DNA of 64,000 nucleotides from an uncultured Eubacteriales bacterium (GTDB taxonomy: Bacteria; Bacillota; Clostridia; Oscillospirales; Acutalibacteraceae), in NCBI GenBank assembly GCA_934692675.1, contig CAKUUD010000001.1:277468-341467 (forward strand). The letters run 5' to 3'. How positions within the stretch are numbered: position 1 is the stretch's first letter; each line of letters starts with the position of its first letter. The notes beneath the pieces were generated by a model. The model made no database searches. It saw only the letters and a program-made list of their open reading frames with translations, and was not told where the DNA came from. The translations under genes were made by a program, and so were the position numbers. Positions 14,996 to 24,253 of the stretch are shown here, in pieces.

Positions 14996-17158
14996 ATGAA
15001 TAAAGAGAGAATAGATGGAGTAGTTGAGCGAATAACATATGCAGACGAAGAAAAAGGATTCAGTGTGATAAAGGTAAGAGCGACAGGATATCGTGAGCCT
15101 GTAACAGTAGTTGGAAATATTTCGGGGATAAATATAGGAAGCGTGATTTCTGTTCAGGGAAAGTGGTCAATAAATAAAAAATTTGGCAGACAATTTAATG
15201 CTGTTTATTGGGAAGAGTCATTACCTGCGGATATCTATGGTATAGAAAAATATCTCGGAAGTGGACTCATCAAAGGAATAGGACCAAAATTTGCAAAAAT
15301 GATAGTAAATACTTTTGGAGCCGAAACTTTTAATATCATTGAAAGAGAACCTCAAAGACTTTTAGAAATACCTAAGCTCGAAAAGAAAAAGGCAGAGACA
15401 ATAGTAAAAAGCTGGAACGAACAAAAAGATATAAAAAACCTTATGATGTTTTTGCAAAATTCGGGAGTAGGGGCGTCTTTTGGAAAAAAGATATTCAAAA
15501 TTTACGGTACACAAAGCATAGAAAAAATCAAAGAAAATCCATATAGATTAGTTGACGAAGTGTACGGAGTAGGTTTTAAAACAGCTGATGCAATTGCTCA
15601 AAGCCTTGGTTATGACAAAGAGTCGTATAATAGATGTAGGGCGGGTGTTTTCTATATACTGGAATATCTTGCAAACTCAGAAGGTCATTGCTATATTCCG
15701 TTCGGTGAACTTGTAATCAGATGCTCAAAAATATTGGAAATAGAAGATTGTCAGATAGTGATAACGTGCGATGAATTAATAAATAACAGCGAGCTGATAT
15801 GCGACGGAGAAGATAAAAAAGTATATTTGCCCGCATTTTATAAGTGTGAGATCGGTGTTGCACATAAAATAAAGTCAATTAGTGAATTTCCAAGATTTGA
15901 AAAATATTCCGATGAAAAAATTGAGTCTGAGATTTCAAAAGCAGAGAAAAATAATAAAATCAAATATGATGACTCTCAAAGAGATGCGATAAAAACAGCA
16001 ATAACTTCTAATTTTTCTGTTATAACAGGTGGCGCGGGAGTAGGTAAGACCACCATAACTAAAGCCATAATAGATATATTCAGAAATCGCACTAAAAAAG
16101 TCATTTTAACAGCACCTACGGGTAGGGCAGCAAAAAGAATGTCTGAGATGTCACGCATGGAATCAAAAACGATTCATAGATTACTTGAAGCTCAAAAGCC
16201 TGGAGGTTTTGCTAAAAATGCAGAAAATAAGCTTACTTGTGATGTTTTAATTGTAGACGAATCTTCAATGGTAGACATAGTTTTAATGAACAGTCTTTTA
16301 AGAGCGATAGCTGATAATGTGACAGTAATTTTAATCGGAGATGCAAATCAGCTACCTTCGGTGGGGCCGGGGAATGTATTGAAATATATCATAAATTCAG
16401 GCATAGTTCCCGTAATAAAGCTTTCCAAAATTTATAGACAAGCAAAAATTAGCAAAATCATAATAAATTCTCATAAAATAAACGATGGCAAAATGCCTGA
16501 CCTGAACACAAAACAAGACTCCGATTTTTTCTTTATAGAGGAAAATAATCAAGAAAAAGCTGCAAAAATCATCTTAGATTTGTGTGAAGAAAGGCTACCG
16601 AGATATTATAAGGTAGATAAAATATCGGATATTCAGGTTTTAACCCCTATGAAAAAAGGTACTCTTGGAACCGATAATTTAAACAGTCTTTTGAAATCAA
16701 AACTCAATAAAAGCTGTGTTTGTTTAAAACGCGGTGCAACTGAATATCGCTTGGGTGATAAAGTTATGCAAATTAAAAATAACTATGATAAAGATATATT
16801 TAACGGCGATATTGGAACTATTTGCAGTATTGATGAGTCATCAGAAAGTCTCGAAATAGATTTTGATTCCCGAATGCTGAAATATGATATTTCCGAGCTT
16901 GAAGAAATAACGCTTTCGTACGCTTCTACGGTACACAAAGCCCAAGGAGGGGAATATCCGATCGTTGTAATGCCGGTAACAAATGCACATTTCATAATGC
17001 TGGAAAGGAATTTATTTTACACGGCAGTAACAAGGACCAAAAAAGCGCTAATTTTAGTCGGAGAAAAATTAGCAATCGCAAATTCAGTCAAGAAAAGCGT
17101 CTCAAAATCAAGATACACTTTTCTTGCTCAAAGGATGAAAAACTTAGATATTTTATGA
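14996..17158 (+). CDS. recD2: RecD2 family ATP-dependent DNA helicase
   Basis: The protein has 720 residues, typical of RecD2 (RecD/TraA type, without RecBC). The N-terminal OB and helix-hairpin-helix region shows GSGLIKGIGPKFAKMI and YRLVDEVYGVGFKTADAIA. Walker A GGAGVGKTT is at about 344-352, Walker B VDESSMVD near 420, GDANQLPSVGPG follows, and late motifs are STVHKAQGGEYPIVVMPV and YTAVTRTKKAL. It is a 5'-3' superfamily 1B helicase used in DNA repair, replication-fork maintenance and sometimes mobile-element processing. GAGGGA precedes the ATG. A core-type gene, yet enclosed by the flanking repeats of the accessory block. Confidence 0.93.
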   Translation: MNKERIDGVVERITYADEEKGFSVIKVRATGYREPVTVVGNISGINIGSVISVQGKWSINKKFGRQFNAVYWEESLPADIYGIEKYLGSGLIKGIGPKFAKMIVNTFGAETFNIIEREPQRLLEIPKLEKKKAETIVKSWNEQKDIKNLMMFLQNSGVGASFGKKIFKIYGTQSIEKIKENPYRLVDEVYGVGFKTADAIAQSLGYDKESYNRCRAGVFYILEYLANSEGHCYIPFGELVIRCSKILEIEDCQIVITCDELINNSELICDGEDKKVYLPAFYKCEIGVAHKIKSISEFPRFEKYSDEKIESEISKAEKNNKIKYDDSQRDAIKTAITSNFSVITGGAGVGKTTITKAIIDIFRNRTKKVILTAPTGRAAKRMSEMSRMESKTIHRLLEAQKPGGFAKNAENKLTCDVLIVDESSMVDIVLMNSLLRAIADNVTVILIGDANQLPSVGPGNVLKYIINSGIVPVIKLSKIYRQAKISKIIINSHKINDGKMPDLNTKQDSDFFFIEENNQEKAAKIILDLCEERLPRYYKVDKISDIQVLTPMKKGTLGTDNLNSLLKSKLNKSCVCLKRGATEYRLGDKVMQIKNNYDKDIFNGDIGTICSIDESSESLEIDFDSRMLKYDISELEEITLSYASTVHKAQGGEYPIVVMPVTNAHFIMLERNLFYTAVTRTKKALILVGEKLAIANSVKKSVSKSRYTFLAQRMKNLDIL

Positions 17159-17252
17159 TAAATTTGTAAACAGCATAATATTTAAAAATAAGTTTATAAA
17201 CACAAGAGTATGTGGTATAGTAAAATGTAATAAAACGAGGTAATGGATAAAA

Positions 17253-18811
17253 ATGCCGTATTTTTTAAATGTGCCGATAAGTAGTAATTCATTTACTGAA
17301 GTTGTAAATTATAAATATTTCGTGGATAAATCGGAGCTTATAGAAAAGGTTAATCAAAATATAAGAACACCGAATAAGTATATATGTGTAACTCGCCCAA
17401 GGCGATTTGGAAAAACGATAAATGCAATGATGCTTGCTACTATTCAAAAAATGCCAATTTCAAAACACTTTTTGATGAACTAAAGATTAGTAAAAAACCA
17501 TCATATTTAGAGCATTTGAATAAGCATAATGTGATATATATTACTTTTAATTCTAACGCCAGTGATTGTAATAAATATTCTGAGTATATAGAGTTTTATA
17601 AAAATAGATTAGTCCGAGATATAAAACAAATTTATCCAAATGTAAATAGCGATGATACAATAAGTGAGATGTTAAAACAGGCATATGAAGAAACAGGAAA
17701 AGGATTCATATTCATATTAGATGAATGGGATTATATATTTAATAATAATTTATTCGAACTCAAAGATAGAGAAAAATTTTTAGATTTTTTGAAAAATTTA
17801 CTAAAAGATAAACCATACGTAGAACTTGCCTACATGACAGGAGTTTTGCCGATAGCTAAATATTCTTCTGGGTCAGCTCTTAAGATGTTTAAGGAATACA
17901 ATATTTTAAATGATAGAAAATATCACAAATATTTTGGATTTACTCTTGAAGAAACGAAAAAGTTGTGTGAAAAACAAGATGAAGTATCGTTTGAAGAACT
18001 TCGTAGTTGGTATGATGGATACAAGAGTTGCTCAGGGACTGACATATTTAATCCAAGGTCAGTTGTATATGCTTTGACTGATGGAGTTTGTCAAAGTTAC
18101 TGGACGAATACAGGTCCAATGGACGAAATAATTTATTATATAAACAGCGACACCGGTCTAGTAAAAGATGATATAGTCAGAATGGTATCAGGAATACCAC
18201 TTGAGATAAAACTCAAAGGATATGCGGCAGAGCAAAAGGAGCTTAGCACAAGGAATCAAATATTGTCGGCAATGACGATATATGGTTTTTTGAGTTACTA
18301 TGATGAGACTTTAGTAATTCCGAATAAAGAGCTGAGAATAAAGTTTGATGAAGCTTTAGAAGATGAATCGATGGGAGCAGTTTCCGAGATAGTAATGAAG
18401 TCGAATGAAATGCTCAAAGCCACAATACGCCAAGACACAGAAACAATGGAAAAGTTAATTCAAGAAGCACATGATATAAATATTCCGGTTATAAGATACA
18501 ACGATGAAAACTCACTTGCTTGTGTGGTAACGCTTGTGTACTTAAGTGCAAGAAGCAAATATAAAATTGTAAGGGAAATGCCGGCAGGAGTGGGATTTGC
18601 AGATTTTATATTTTATCCGAATGATAAAAGCAAACCGGCGTTTATAATAGAGCTGAAAAAAGACTCTACACCTGAAGAAGCTTTAAGACAGATAAAAGAA
18701 AAAAGATACGCATTGGCACTTAAGGAATATACAGGTAAAAAGTTAGCAGTTGGAATAGTATATGATAGCAAACAAAAAAGTCATCATGTTAAAATCGAGG
18801 AGATAAACTAA
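17253..18811 (+). pseudogene. AAA-ATPase / DUF1703 (PD-(D/E)XK nuclease-like) protein, frameshifted
   Basis: The N-terminal frame (17253-17483) gives FTEVVNYKYFVDKSELIEK and the Walker A region RPRRFGKTINAMMLA. It then loses register. The -1 frame continues YYSKNANFKTLFDELKISKK through FIFILDEWDYIF (Walker B) to the C-terminal PD-(D/E)XK-like domain ADFIFYPNDKSKPAFIIELK, ALRQIKEKRYA. Restoring one base near 17443-17452 would give a normal ~519-residue member of the AAA-ATPase-like/DUF1703 family. That family is abundant and often multi-copy in gut Clostridia; its cellular role is not established. It lies immediately before repeat copy B. Confidence 0.8.
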
Positions 18812-18830
18812 TTTTAAAGGTTGCACATTC

Positions 18831-18853
18831 ACACGCAAAGAGAAAAAGCGTGT
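18831..18853 (+). terminator. Hairpin after the AAA-ATPase pseudogene
   Basis: ACACGC (18831-18836) pairs with GCGTGT (18848-18853) across an A-rich loop. The preceding GGTTGCACATTCACACGC resembles the GGTTGCATACTTTCACACGG motif of the flanking repeats. No poly-T tract follows, so termination is uncertain. Confidence 0.3.
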
Positions 18854-18892
18854 AAACGTATTAAAAGCTAAAACCTTAGACATATTTGTACG

Positions 18893-19020
18893 TATTTTTT
18901 GATACAATGTAAAGCTCAGTGTTACTGGGCTTTCTTTACGTTTATGAATAAATTTAGGGGTTTAAATTTTCATATAAATTTTCTCGGAAGAGCTGCATAC
19001 TTTCACACGATTTTAAAATC
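18893..19020 (+). repeat. Flanking repeat, copy B (with terminator-like hairpin)
   Basis: Direct, diverged copy of 5042-5240. It includes TTTGATACAA, the hairpin AGCTCAGT/ACTGGGCT (18913-18931) followed by TTCTTT, ATAAATTTAGG, AAATTTTCATATAAATTTTC and GCATACTTTCACACG. It lacks the ~67-base insert of copy A. This stretch fills most of the 311-base gap between the AAA-ATPase pseudogene and the DUF262 gene. Confidence 0.65.
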
Positions 19021-19122
19021 AAACAATTTAAACTTCTTGTTTTAAAAATTATAGTGATATTTGCTTATTTTTTTATAGTGATGTATAGTTTAGGTATATA
19101 AGAGTTTAGGAGGGGAAATAGT

Positions 19123-20907
19123 ATGCAGCAAATATTTACTAGTAAAAATCTAACAGTTAGCTATTTGGTAGACCAAATTGATATGGGTAGATTAGGTCTT
19201 CCTGAACTTCAGCGGCCTTTTGTTTGGAAAGATTCAAAAGTTCGTGATTTGTTTGATTCTATGATGCGTGGATATCCTATCGGATACTTAATGTTGTGGG
19301 AATGTCCTGAACTTGAAAACAAAAAAGCTATAGGAACTGAGCCGCACAATTATGATGCTCCAAAAGAAGTAATAATTGATGGTCAACAGCGGCTTACGTC
19401 ACTCTATGCCGTGATGAAAGGTAAAGCAATAATCAGTTCAGATTACAAAGAAAAATTAATTATTATTTCGTATAACCCTTTAAAAAACAAATTCGAGGTG
19501 GGTTACCAAGCAACTAAAAAAGACCCCGAGTGGATCTACAATATAAGTGACATCTTTACAAGTACAAGCTTGCATAAGTTTGTCAATAACTTTATAAAAA
19601 CATTGGAAGATTACCGTAAATCTAAAAACAGAAAACTAACTGATGACGAGGAAAATACAATTTTCGAAAACATCAATTCAATCATTAACCTTAAAGAGCA
19701 TACCTTACCTGTTTTTGATATTAAATCTGATGCCGACGAAGAAAGTGTTTCTGATATTTTTGTGCGTGTAAATTCTGGCGGAGTTGCTTTAAAGCAAAAT
19801 GACTTTATTTTAACACTACTTTCTATTTATTGGGACGAAGGGCGTAAAAAAATCGAGCAGTTTAGTAAAGATTCTACGCTTTTTGTTAGGGGAAGAGTTA
19901 CGCCTTACAATCAGATAACAGAAGTTTATGCACAAGATATTATCCGAGTTTTAATGGCTTATGCTTTTTATCGTGCTCGATTAAAATATGGATATAAACT
20001 TTTAAGGGGTGCGGATTTTGACAAGAAAGGCGCTATTGACGTTAATCTAAGGAATGAAAGATTTGATATTCTTAAAAATAAATTAGGTGATGTCATTAGT
20101 GTACACAATTGGCATGAATTCTTAAAATCAATAATGAATGCGGGGTATCTTTCCGGAGATCTAATATTATCTAAGAATGCCATTTATTATACGTATGCTC
20201 TTTATCTTATAGCCAAATACAAGTTTGGTGCATCGGATAACGAAAATATGCACCTATCTTCGCTTTGGTTTTACTACGCTTCACTTGTTTCGCTTTATAC
20301 AGGTTCCTTTGAGTCCACAGCTGAAAATCAGCTTAATTCGATTAAAGAGATTTCTACATTTGAAGAATATCGTAACTTTATACTTAACCGAATAAATGAA
20401 AAACTAACAAATGATTATTTTAACATTACGTTAGTAGGTTCTGACGGATTGGACGTTGCAGGACGAGGAAATAATGCGTGGAATGCATATGTTGCAGCAC
20501 TTAATATTTTAAACGCAAATGTTTTGTTTTCTAAAAGTCGGTTACTCTTGTCAAAGTTATTTGAACCCGGTACTGACGGAAACAGAAAATCACTTGAAAA
20601 ACATCACTTGTTTCCAAAAGCATATCTTAAAGGGCTAGGATATACAGATGGAAAAATAAACCGCATGGCAAACTATGCTTTTATAGATTGGAAAGATAAT
20701 ATGAAAATTCTCGATGAGTCGCCGGCTATTTATTATCCGATAATATGTAGGGACAAAAGCCCCGAAGACATAATCAAAATGGAAGAAGAAAACGCATTAC
20801 CTCATGGTTGGGAAAACATGTCTTACGAAGAATTTTTGGCGGAACGCTCCAAACTTATGTCCGCTAAAATAAAACAGGCGGTTGAGGTACTAAAAAATAA
20901 CATTTGA
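19123..20907 (+). CDS. DUF262-HNH protein, GmrSD-like modification-dependent nuclease
   Basis: The protein has 594 residues. The N-terminal DUF262 (ParB/Srx-like) domain shows LPELQRPFVWKDSKVRDLFD and the NTP-binding IIDGQQRLTSLYAV (about 84-98), then FVRVNSGGVALKQNDF. The C-terminal HNH region (about 488-540) has EKHHLFPKAYL, NRMANYAFIDWKDN and a late PxxYYP. This is the single-chain layout of GmrSD-type type IV restriction systems, which hydrolyse NTP and cut DNA with modified bases such as those of phages. AGGAGG precedes the ATG. It stands alone directly after repeat copy B, as expected for a defence gene at an insertion hotspot. The exact target is not predictable. Confidence 0.8.
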   Translation: MQQIFTSKNLTVSYLVDQIDMGRLGLPELQRPFVWKDSKVRDLFDSMMRGYPIGYLMLWECPELENKKAIGTEPHNYDAPKEVIIDGQQRLTSLYAVMKGKAIISSDYKEKLIIISYNPLKNKFEVGYQATKKDPEWIYNISDIFTSTSLHKFVNNFIKTLEDYRKSKNRKLTDDEENTIFENINSIINLKEHTLPVFDIKSDADEESVSDIFVRVNSGGVALKQNDFILTLLSIYWDEGRKKIEQFSKDSTLFVRGRVTPYNQITEVYAQDIIRVLMAYAFYRARLKYGYKLLRGADFDKKGAIDVNLRNERFDILKNKLGDVISVHNWHEFLKSIMNAGYLSGDLILSKNAIYYTYALYLIAKYKFGASDNENMHLSSLWFYYASLVSLYTGSFESTAENQLNSIKEISTFEEYRNFILNRINEKLTNDYFNITLVGSDGLDVAGRGNNAWNAYVAALNILNANVLFSKSRLLLSKLFEPGTDGNRKSLEKHHLFPKAYLKGLGYTDGKINRMANYAFIDWKDNMKILDESPAIYYPIICRDKSPEDIIKMEEENALPHGWENMSYEEFLAERSKLMSAKIKQAVEVLKNNI

Positions 20908-20972
20908 TTAATCAAATAAGAAAATTAGAAATAATATTAGTAAACACCTTTATTAATAAGCAAAAAACAAAT

Positions 20973-20994
20973 CCGCCGACAATATTATCGGCGG
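20973..20994. terminator. Bidirectional terminator
   Basis: Seven-base GC-rich stem CCGCCGA (20973-20979) and TCGGCGG (20988-20994), flanked by AAAAAAC on the left and AAAATTTATTT on the right. It lies between two convergent genes. The poly-U side is stronger for the reverse-strand gene at 21010. Confidence 0.8.
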
Positions 20995-21009
20995 AAAATT
21001 TATTTAAAA

Positions 21010-22443
21010 TTAAGCTATAGATTTTTTATTCTTGTTGTAAATGGTTATTCCAAGTACTGATAATGCAATTACTGCGAATAAAGAAGCACTGAGGATGGTA
21101 TTATTATTGTCTCCGGTTTTGAGACTAGCTGATGAGCGTTCTGTTTCTTCTTCTTCAACATTTGTTGCTACGATTCCATATTGACTTAAATGTGATGTTT
21201 CAAATACTATATATCCATCTTCTATTGTTGCCGGTATTGTTTCTTGTATTTCATCATCTGAAATATAAACTATTTCATATTTGTCAAATCCTTTTAAGTC
21301 TTCCGGCAATGCAATTTTTATTCTCATTTTTGTATCACTGATTCTAACTACTTGACCATCTTCCAACAAGTTTATATCCACGATATACTTAACATTTTTA
21401 TTTGCTAAATTTTCTGGAATTTCTACAGGTGTAACGTCTAATTCGTAGTTTCCACTAATTCCGTCTGCAAATTCAATTGTTGCTTTTGTTTCTCCTGTGC
21501 TTTTAATTTCTTTTATTGGTTCTGATTGTTCTGAAGATGTAGACGTAGGTGTCATTGTCAAATCTGTAGTAATCCACATTGTTGAAAATTTATTAACATC
21601 TGGTTGTGATTCCCAATCTAATTCATGGTACTTATAATATTTACCATTTATTTTTAGTTTAGTATCTTTTGTAAAAAAGTATCCTTGGAAATCATTGGAT
21701 ACAAAATATACTCCATAATTGTAAGTATTACCACTTTCAAAAGTTTTAAATAATTTGTCTAAATTGTTGTCATTCCACATACTACCAGAATGATGTTCTC
21801 TATTACCTCCATCTGTTTTCCAAGATTCATCTCTAAGAACATATGGTGCTTTATCAGATACTTTTCCAGTAAATGCAGGTGCATCCCCTACTTTAAAGCT
21901 AACTGTTACATTATTTATTTCAACTTCATCAATATATTTTTCTTGATAAACAGTTGGTTTTATCGTTTTTATTGCAGTAACAAATAATATTTTTTTATCT
22001 TTCGAAATACTCATCGAATTTGCTTTTTCGCTGTTTACATATACTTCTGTGTTGTCTGCAAATGTATATCCATCTCTTGCTTTTAGAGAAATGCTATACA
22101 TATATGTTTTTCCTTCTTCGAAAGTTGTTATTTTCTCTTCGTCTTTAAGTGCATTATTTTTTTCCTCGTCAGAATACCAATATTTAACCGGGTCAAGTTC
22201 GCCTTTTTTATTATTTTCCATTTGTTCCCAGCATTCGTACTCTATGTCATAATAATATGCAGTGTCACCACCTCGTGTAGCCCAAGAACCCGGCTTATCT
22301 CCTGCATAATAATCAAATTTTACAGCTCCTATTTCTACCTTATTAATTTCTGTCGCTGCAAATATTGTTGCCGGAATAAATGAAAGTGCCATAAATAACA
22401 TAAAAAACGTTGTAATAAATCTTTTTGTTATCTTATTTTTCAT
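21010..22443 (-). CDS. Exported surface protein with sortase-like C-terminal anchor
   Basis: The protein has 477 residues. The Sec leader MKNKITKRFITTFFMLFMAL is cut near TIFA-ATEI. Two related extracellular segments begin INKVEIGAVKFDYYAGDKPGS and IDEVEINNVTVSFKVGDAPAF, each followed by a KARDGYTF- or FTKDTKLKING-type motif, so they look like repeats of one beta domain. The C-terminus is LKTGDNNN, a hydrophobic helix and the basic tail KNKKS: a cell-wall sorting signal in which the usual LPxTG is degenerate. The leader resembles that of the surface protein at 24254. Function unknown; probably a wall-displayed protein. No sortase is in the window. Confidence 0.7.
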   Translation of the reverse strand: MKNKITKRFITTFFMLFMALSFIPATIFAATEINKVEIGAVKFDYYAGDKPGSWATRGGDTAYYYDIEYECWEQMENNKKGELDPVKYWYSDEEKNNALKDEEKITTFEEGKTYMYSISLKARDGYTFADNTEVYVNSEKANSMSISKDKKILFVTAIKTIKPTVYQEKYIDEVEINNVTVSFKVGDAPAFTGKVSDKAPYVLRDESWKTDGGNREHHSGSMWNDNNLDKLFKTFESGNTYNYGVYFVSNDFQGYFFTKDTKLKINGKYYKYHELDWESQPDVNKFSTMWITTDLTMTPTSTSSEQSEPIKEIKSTGETKATIEFADGISGNYELDVTPVEIPENLANKNVKYIVDINLLEDGQVVRISDTKMRIKIALPEDLKGFDKYEIVYISDDEIQETIPATIEDGYIVFETSHLSQYGIVATNVEEEETERSSASLKTGDNNNTILSASLFAVIALSVLGITIYNKNKKSIA

Positions 22444-22573
22444 AGCGTCATCTCCTATTTAAATCTTAGTTTCCTTAAGTACAAATAAGTAATTACAAAA
22501 ATTTAATCTTACCTCCTTTTCAAAATTTAAAAGAAAAATCTTGCATGTATTTTGTGCTCTTTGCCTATAAATA

Positions 22574-22601
22574 ATTATATATTATAAATAAAAATATGCA
22601 A
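22574..22601 (-). promoter_or_regulatory. Promoter of the 21010-22443 surface gene
   Basis: On the reverse strand TTGCAT (22596-22601), a 16-base spacer and TATAAT (22574-22579). The transcript would have a leader of about 125 bases that contains an AAAAGGAGG (about 22511-22520) with no start codon at a useful distance. Confidence 0.55.
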
Positions 22602-22701
22602 GTGAAATTATATTAAAAATCAGGGAAGAAGCTGCCGAACATATATTTGAAAGTCAAATTAAGTCGAAAAAATTTTTAATAAGTTTATTATAATGAGCAC
22701 A

Positions 22702-22741
22702 ATTAAAAGGATTCCAGCTTTAACACTGAAATCCTTTTAAT
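22702..22741. terminator. Terminator downstream of the kinase gene
   Basis: Twelve-base inverted repeat ATTAAAAGGATT (22702-22713) and AATCCTTTTAAT (22730-22741). It lies between the kinase stop and the next promoter. The rest of the 364-base gap holds only the promoter and leader of the downstream gene. Confidence 0.6.
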
Positions 22742-22807
22742 ATTTTTGTATTTGAGAAGTTATAAAGTTAAAACTTAAATAGCAAATTGCTAATCGTAAG
22801 CATTTAC

Positions 22808-24004
22808 TCAGCTACTGACTTTTATCTGTTGCATTTTGTCCAGAGCTACATCGACTGATATGCGGCTACTATAACTATCAGCAACCATAAGTTGAACTAC
22901 TATTAATAAATTGATTATTTTCGATTTTTGAGCCGGTTTATATATGCTTTCTAACTTATATTTATCATAAAATTTTTCTGGCCCGTTTGAATACAGGTAT
23001 TTAGCCATTTTTTTAGAATCACTTATACTTTTGTTTGGCACTAGCATAAAAAGCAATACAGCACCAAGGGCATAGACATCGCGTTTGGCTACAGCATCAG
23101 GAGATGTTTTGTACCAATCGGGAGCGGAAAAATTTGAATTAACAAATATCTTTGAAGTTTCATTAATTTTTGTCATTGCACCAAAATCCGCAAGTTGTAT
23201 GGTGTCTTTATTTACTCCCAATTTTTTGCTAACTCTTTCAACAACAAGCAAATTATCCGGCTTAACGTCATTGTGGGAATAACCTGCATCATGGATAACT
23301 TTTAGTGCTTTTAATGCTTGCGTTCCCATTTTTATAATATTACTGACATCTTTTTTACCTTGTATTTCTGATACTTTAGACGTTAAATCTCCTTTGGCAA
23401 GTTCTGATGCAAATATTTGTTTGTTGTCGTTTATCTTGCTTCCTGTTTCGTTAAGAGCTAAATATTTTTTGGCCTTAATATCTTTTTTTAAGTTTTCTTT
23501 TTTGTAAGAAATATATTTGTGATCTTCTTTTAGTATGCCTTTCATTTTTTCTACATCTTCGATTTCCTCTTTGGTAGCGTTAACGAGTTTAAAAGGCCCA
23601 AATTTTTTGTCACATGTAACTTTTATTGCTTTATTACCGTCGCATTTCCACACAACGCCATTGGCTCCTGATCCTAATAACTTTTCGGGGTCATATCCTT
23701 CTCTCCATAAATATGCCCCTGTATTTTTTTGGTGACTTCCTAATTTTTTGGTTTTATTTTTGTCTTGGCTAGAATCAAGTGCCGACTCAGGTGTAATATT
23801 TTTTAATTTCTTTGCAGAAATACCTTCAAGGAAATTTTTGCGTTGTTCTCCCGTTGGTACATTTTTTCCTTCTACATACTTTAAGCACTCTTTGGCTATC
23901 AAAATTTCGTTCTCTAATTTTTTAATGTGATCATTCAAACTGATAGCGTCAAGATTTAAAAATTTTTCCTTTTTTTCTCTTCCTTTTTTTGCATCATATG
24001 TCAT
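22808..24004 (-). CDS. Soluble Hanks-type serine/threonine protein kinase
   Basis: The protein has 398 residues. An N-terminal ~95-residue helical, charged region precedes a complete kinase domain: glycine loop LLGSGANGVVWK (110-120), ATP-anchoring Lys128 (AIKV), catalytic loop HNDVKPDN (244-251; HND in place of HRD), LADFGAM with DFG at 273-275, activation end SAPDWYK, and KRDVYALGAVLLFML. All catalytic residues are present, so activity is expected. Unlike PrkC/PknB it has no membrane helix and no PASTA repeats, and the gene is not beside a PP2C phosphatase. Its neighbours are surface proteins and the large modular proteins. Regulator of these, or an effector, are both inference. Confidence 0.85.
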   Translation of the reverse strand: MTYDAKKGREKKEKFLNLDAISLNDHIKKLENEILIAKECLKYVEGKNVPTGEQRKNFLEGISAKKLKNITPESALDSSQDKNKTKKLGSHQKNTGAYLWREGYDPEKLLGSGANGVVWKCDGNKAIKVTCDKKFGPFKLVNATKEEIEDVEKMKGILKEDHKYISYKKENLKKDIKAKKYLALNETGSKINDNKQIFASELAKGDLTSKVSEIQGKKDVSNIIKMGTQALKALKVIHDAGYSHNDVKPDNLLVVERVSKKLGVNKDTIQLADFGAMTKINETSKIFVNSNFSAPDWYKTSPDAVAKRDVYALGAVLLFMLVPNKSISDSKKMAKYLYSNGPEKFYDKYKLESIYKPAQKSKIINLLIVVQLMVADSYSSRISVDVALDKMQQIKVSS

Positions 24005-24045
24005 TTTTATAACCTCTTTTCTATAAACCAGAGTATTTTGTATAA

Positions 24046-24074
24046 ATTATATATAATATATTTAAAAATTTCAA
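24046..24074 (-). promoter_or_regulatory. Promoter of the kinase gene
   Basis: Reverse strand TTGAAA (24069-24074), a 17-base spacer and TATAAT (24046-24051), about 40 bases before the start codon. Confidence 0.6.
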
Positions 24075-24175
24075 GCCTTAAATTAATTTTTTAAATAATT
24101 TACCAATAAAATCTAAAAATATCCTACTCTGTCAGGTTGTAAATATCCAATTTTTGAGTTTCAGCATAAATTTAC

Positions 24176-24203
24176 TTGTATACTTTTATTTTTGATATAT
24201 AAT
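24176..24203 (+). promoter_or_regulatory. Promoter of the 24254 surface gene
   Basis: TTGTAT (24176-24181), a 16-base spacer and TATAAT (24198-24203), followed by AAAAGGAGAGG just before the ATG at 24254. Confidence 0.55.
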
Positions 24204-24253
24204 CATTTGTAAGCAAAATACACGAATTTTTTAAATGAAAAGGAGAGGAAATT

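Noticed and set aside
22505..22530. Leader peptide or riboswitch upstream of the 21010-22443 surface gene
   Set aside because: A strong AAAAGGAGG is present, but no start codon follows at a useful distance and no stable alternative hairpins were seen.
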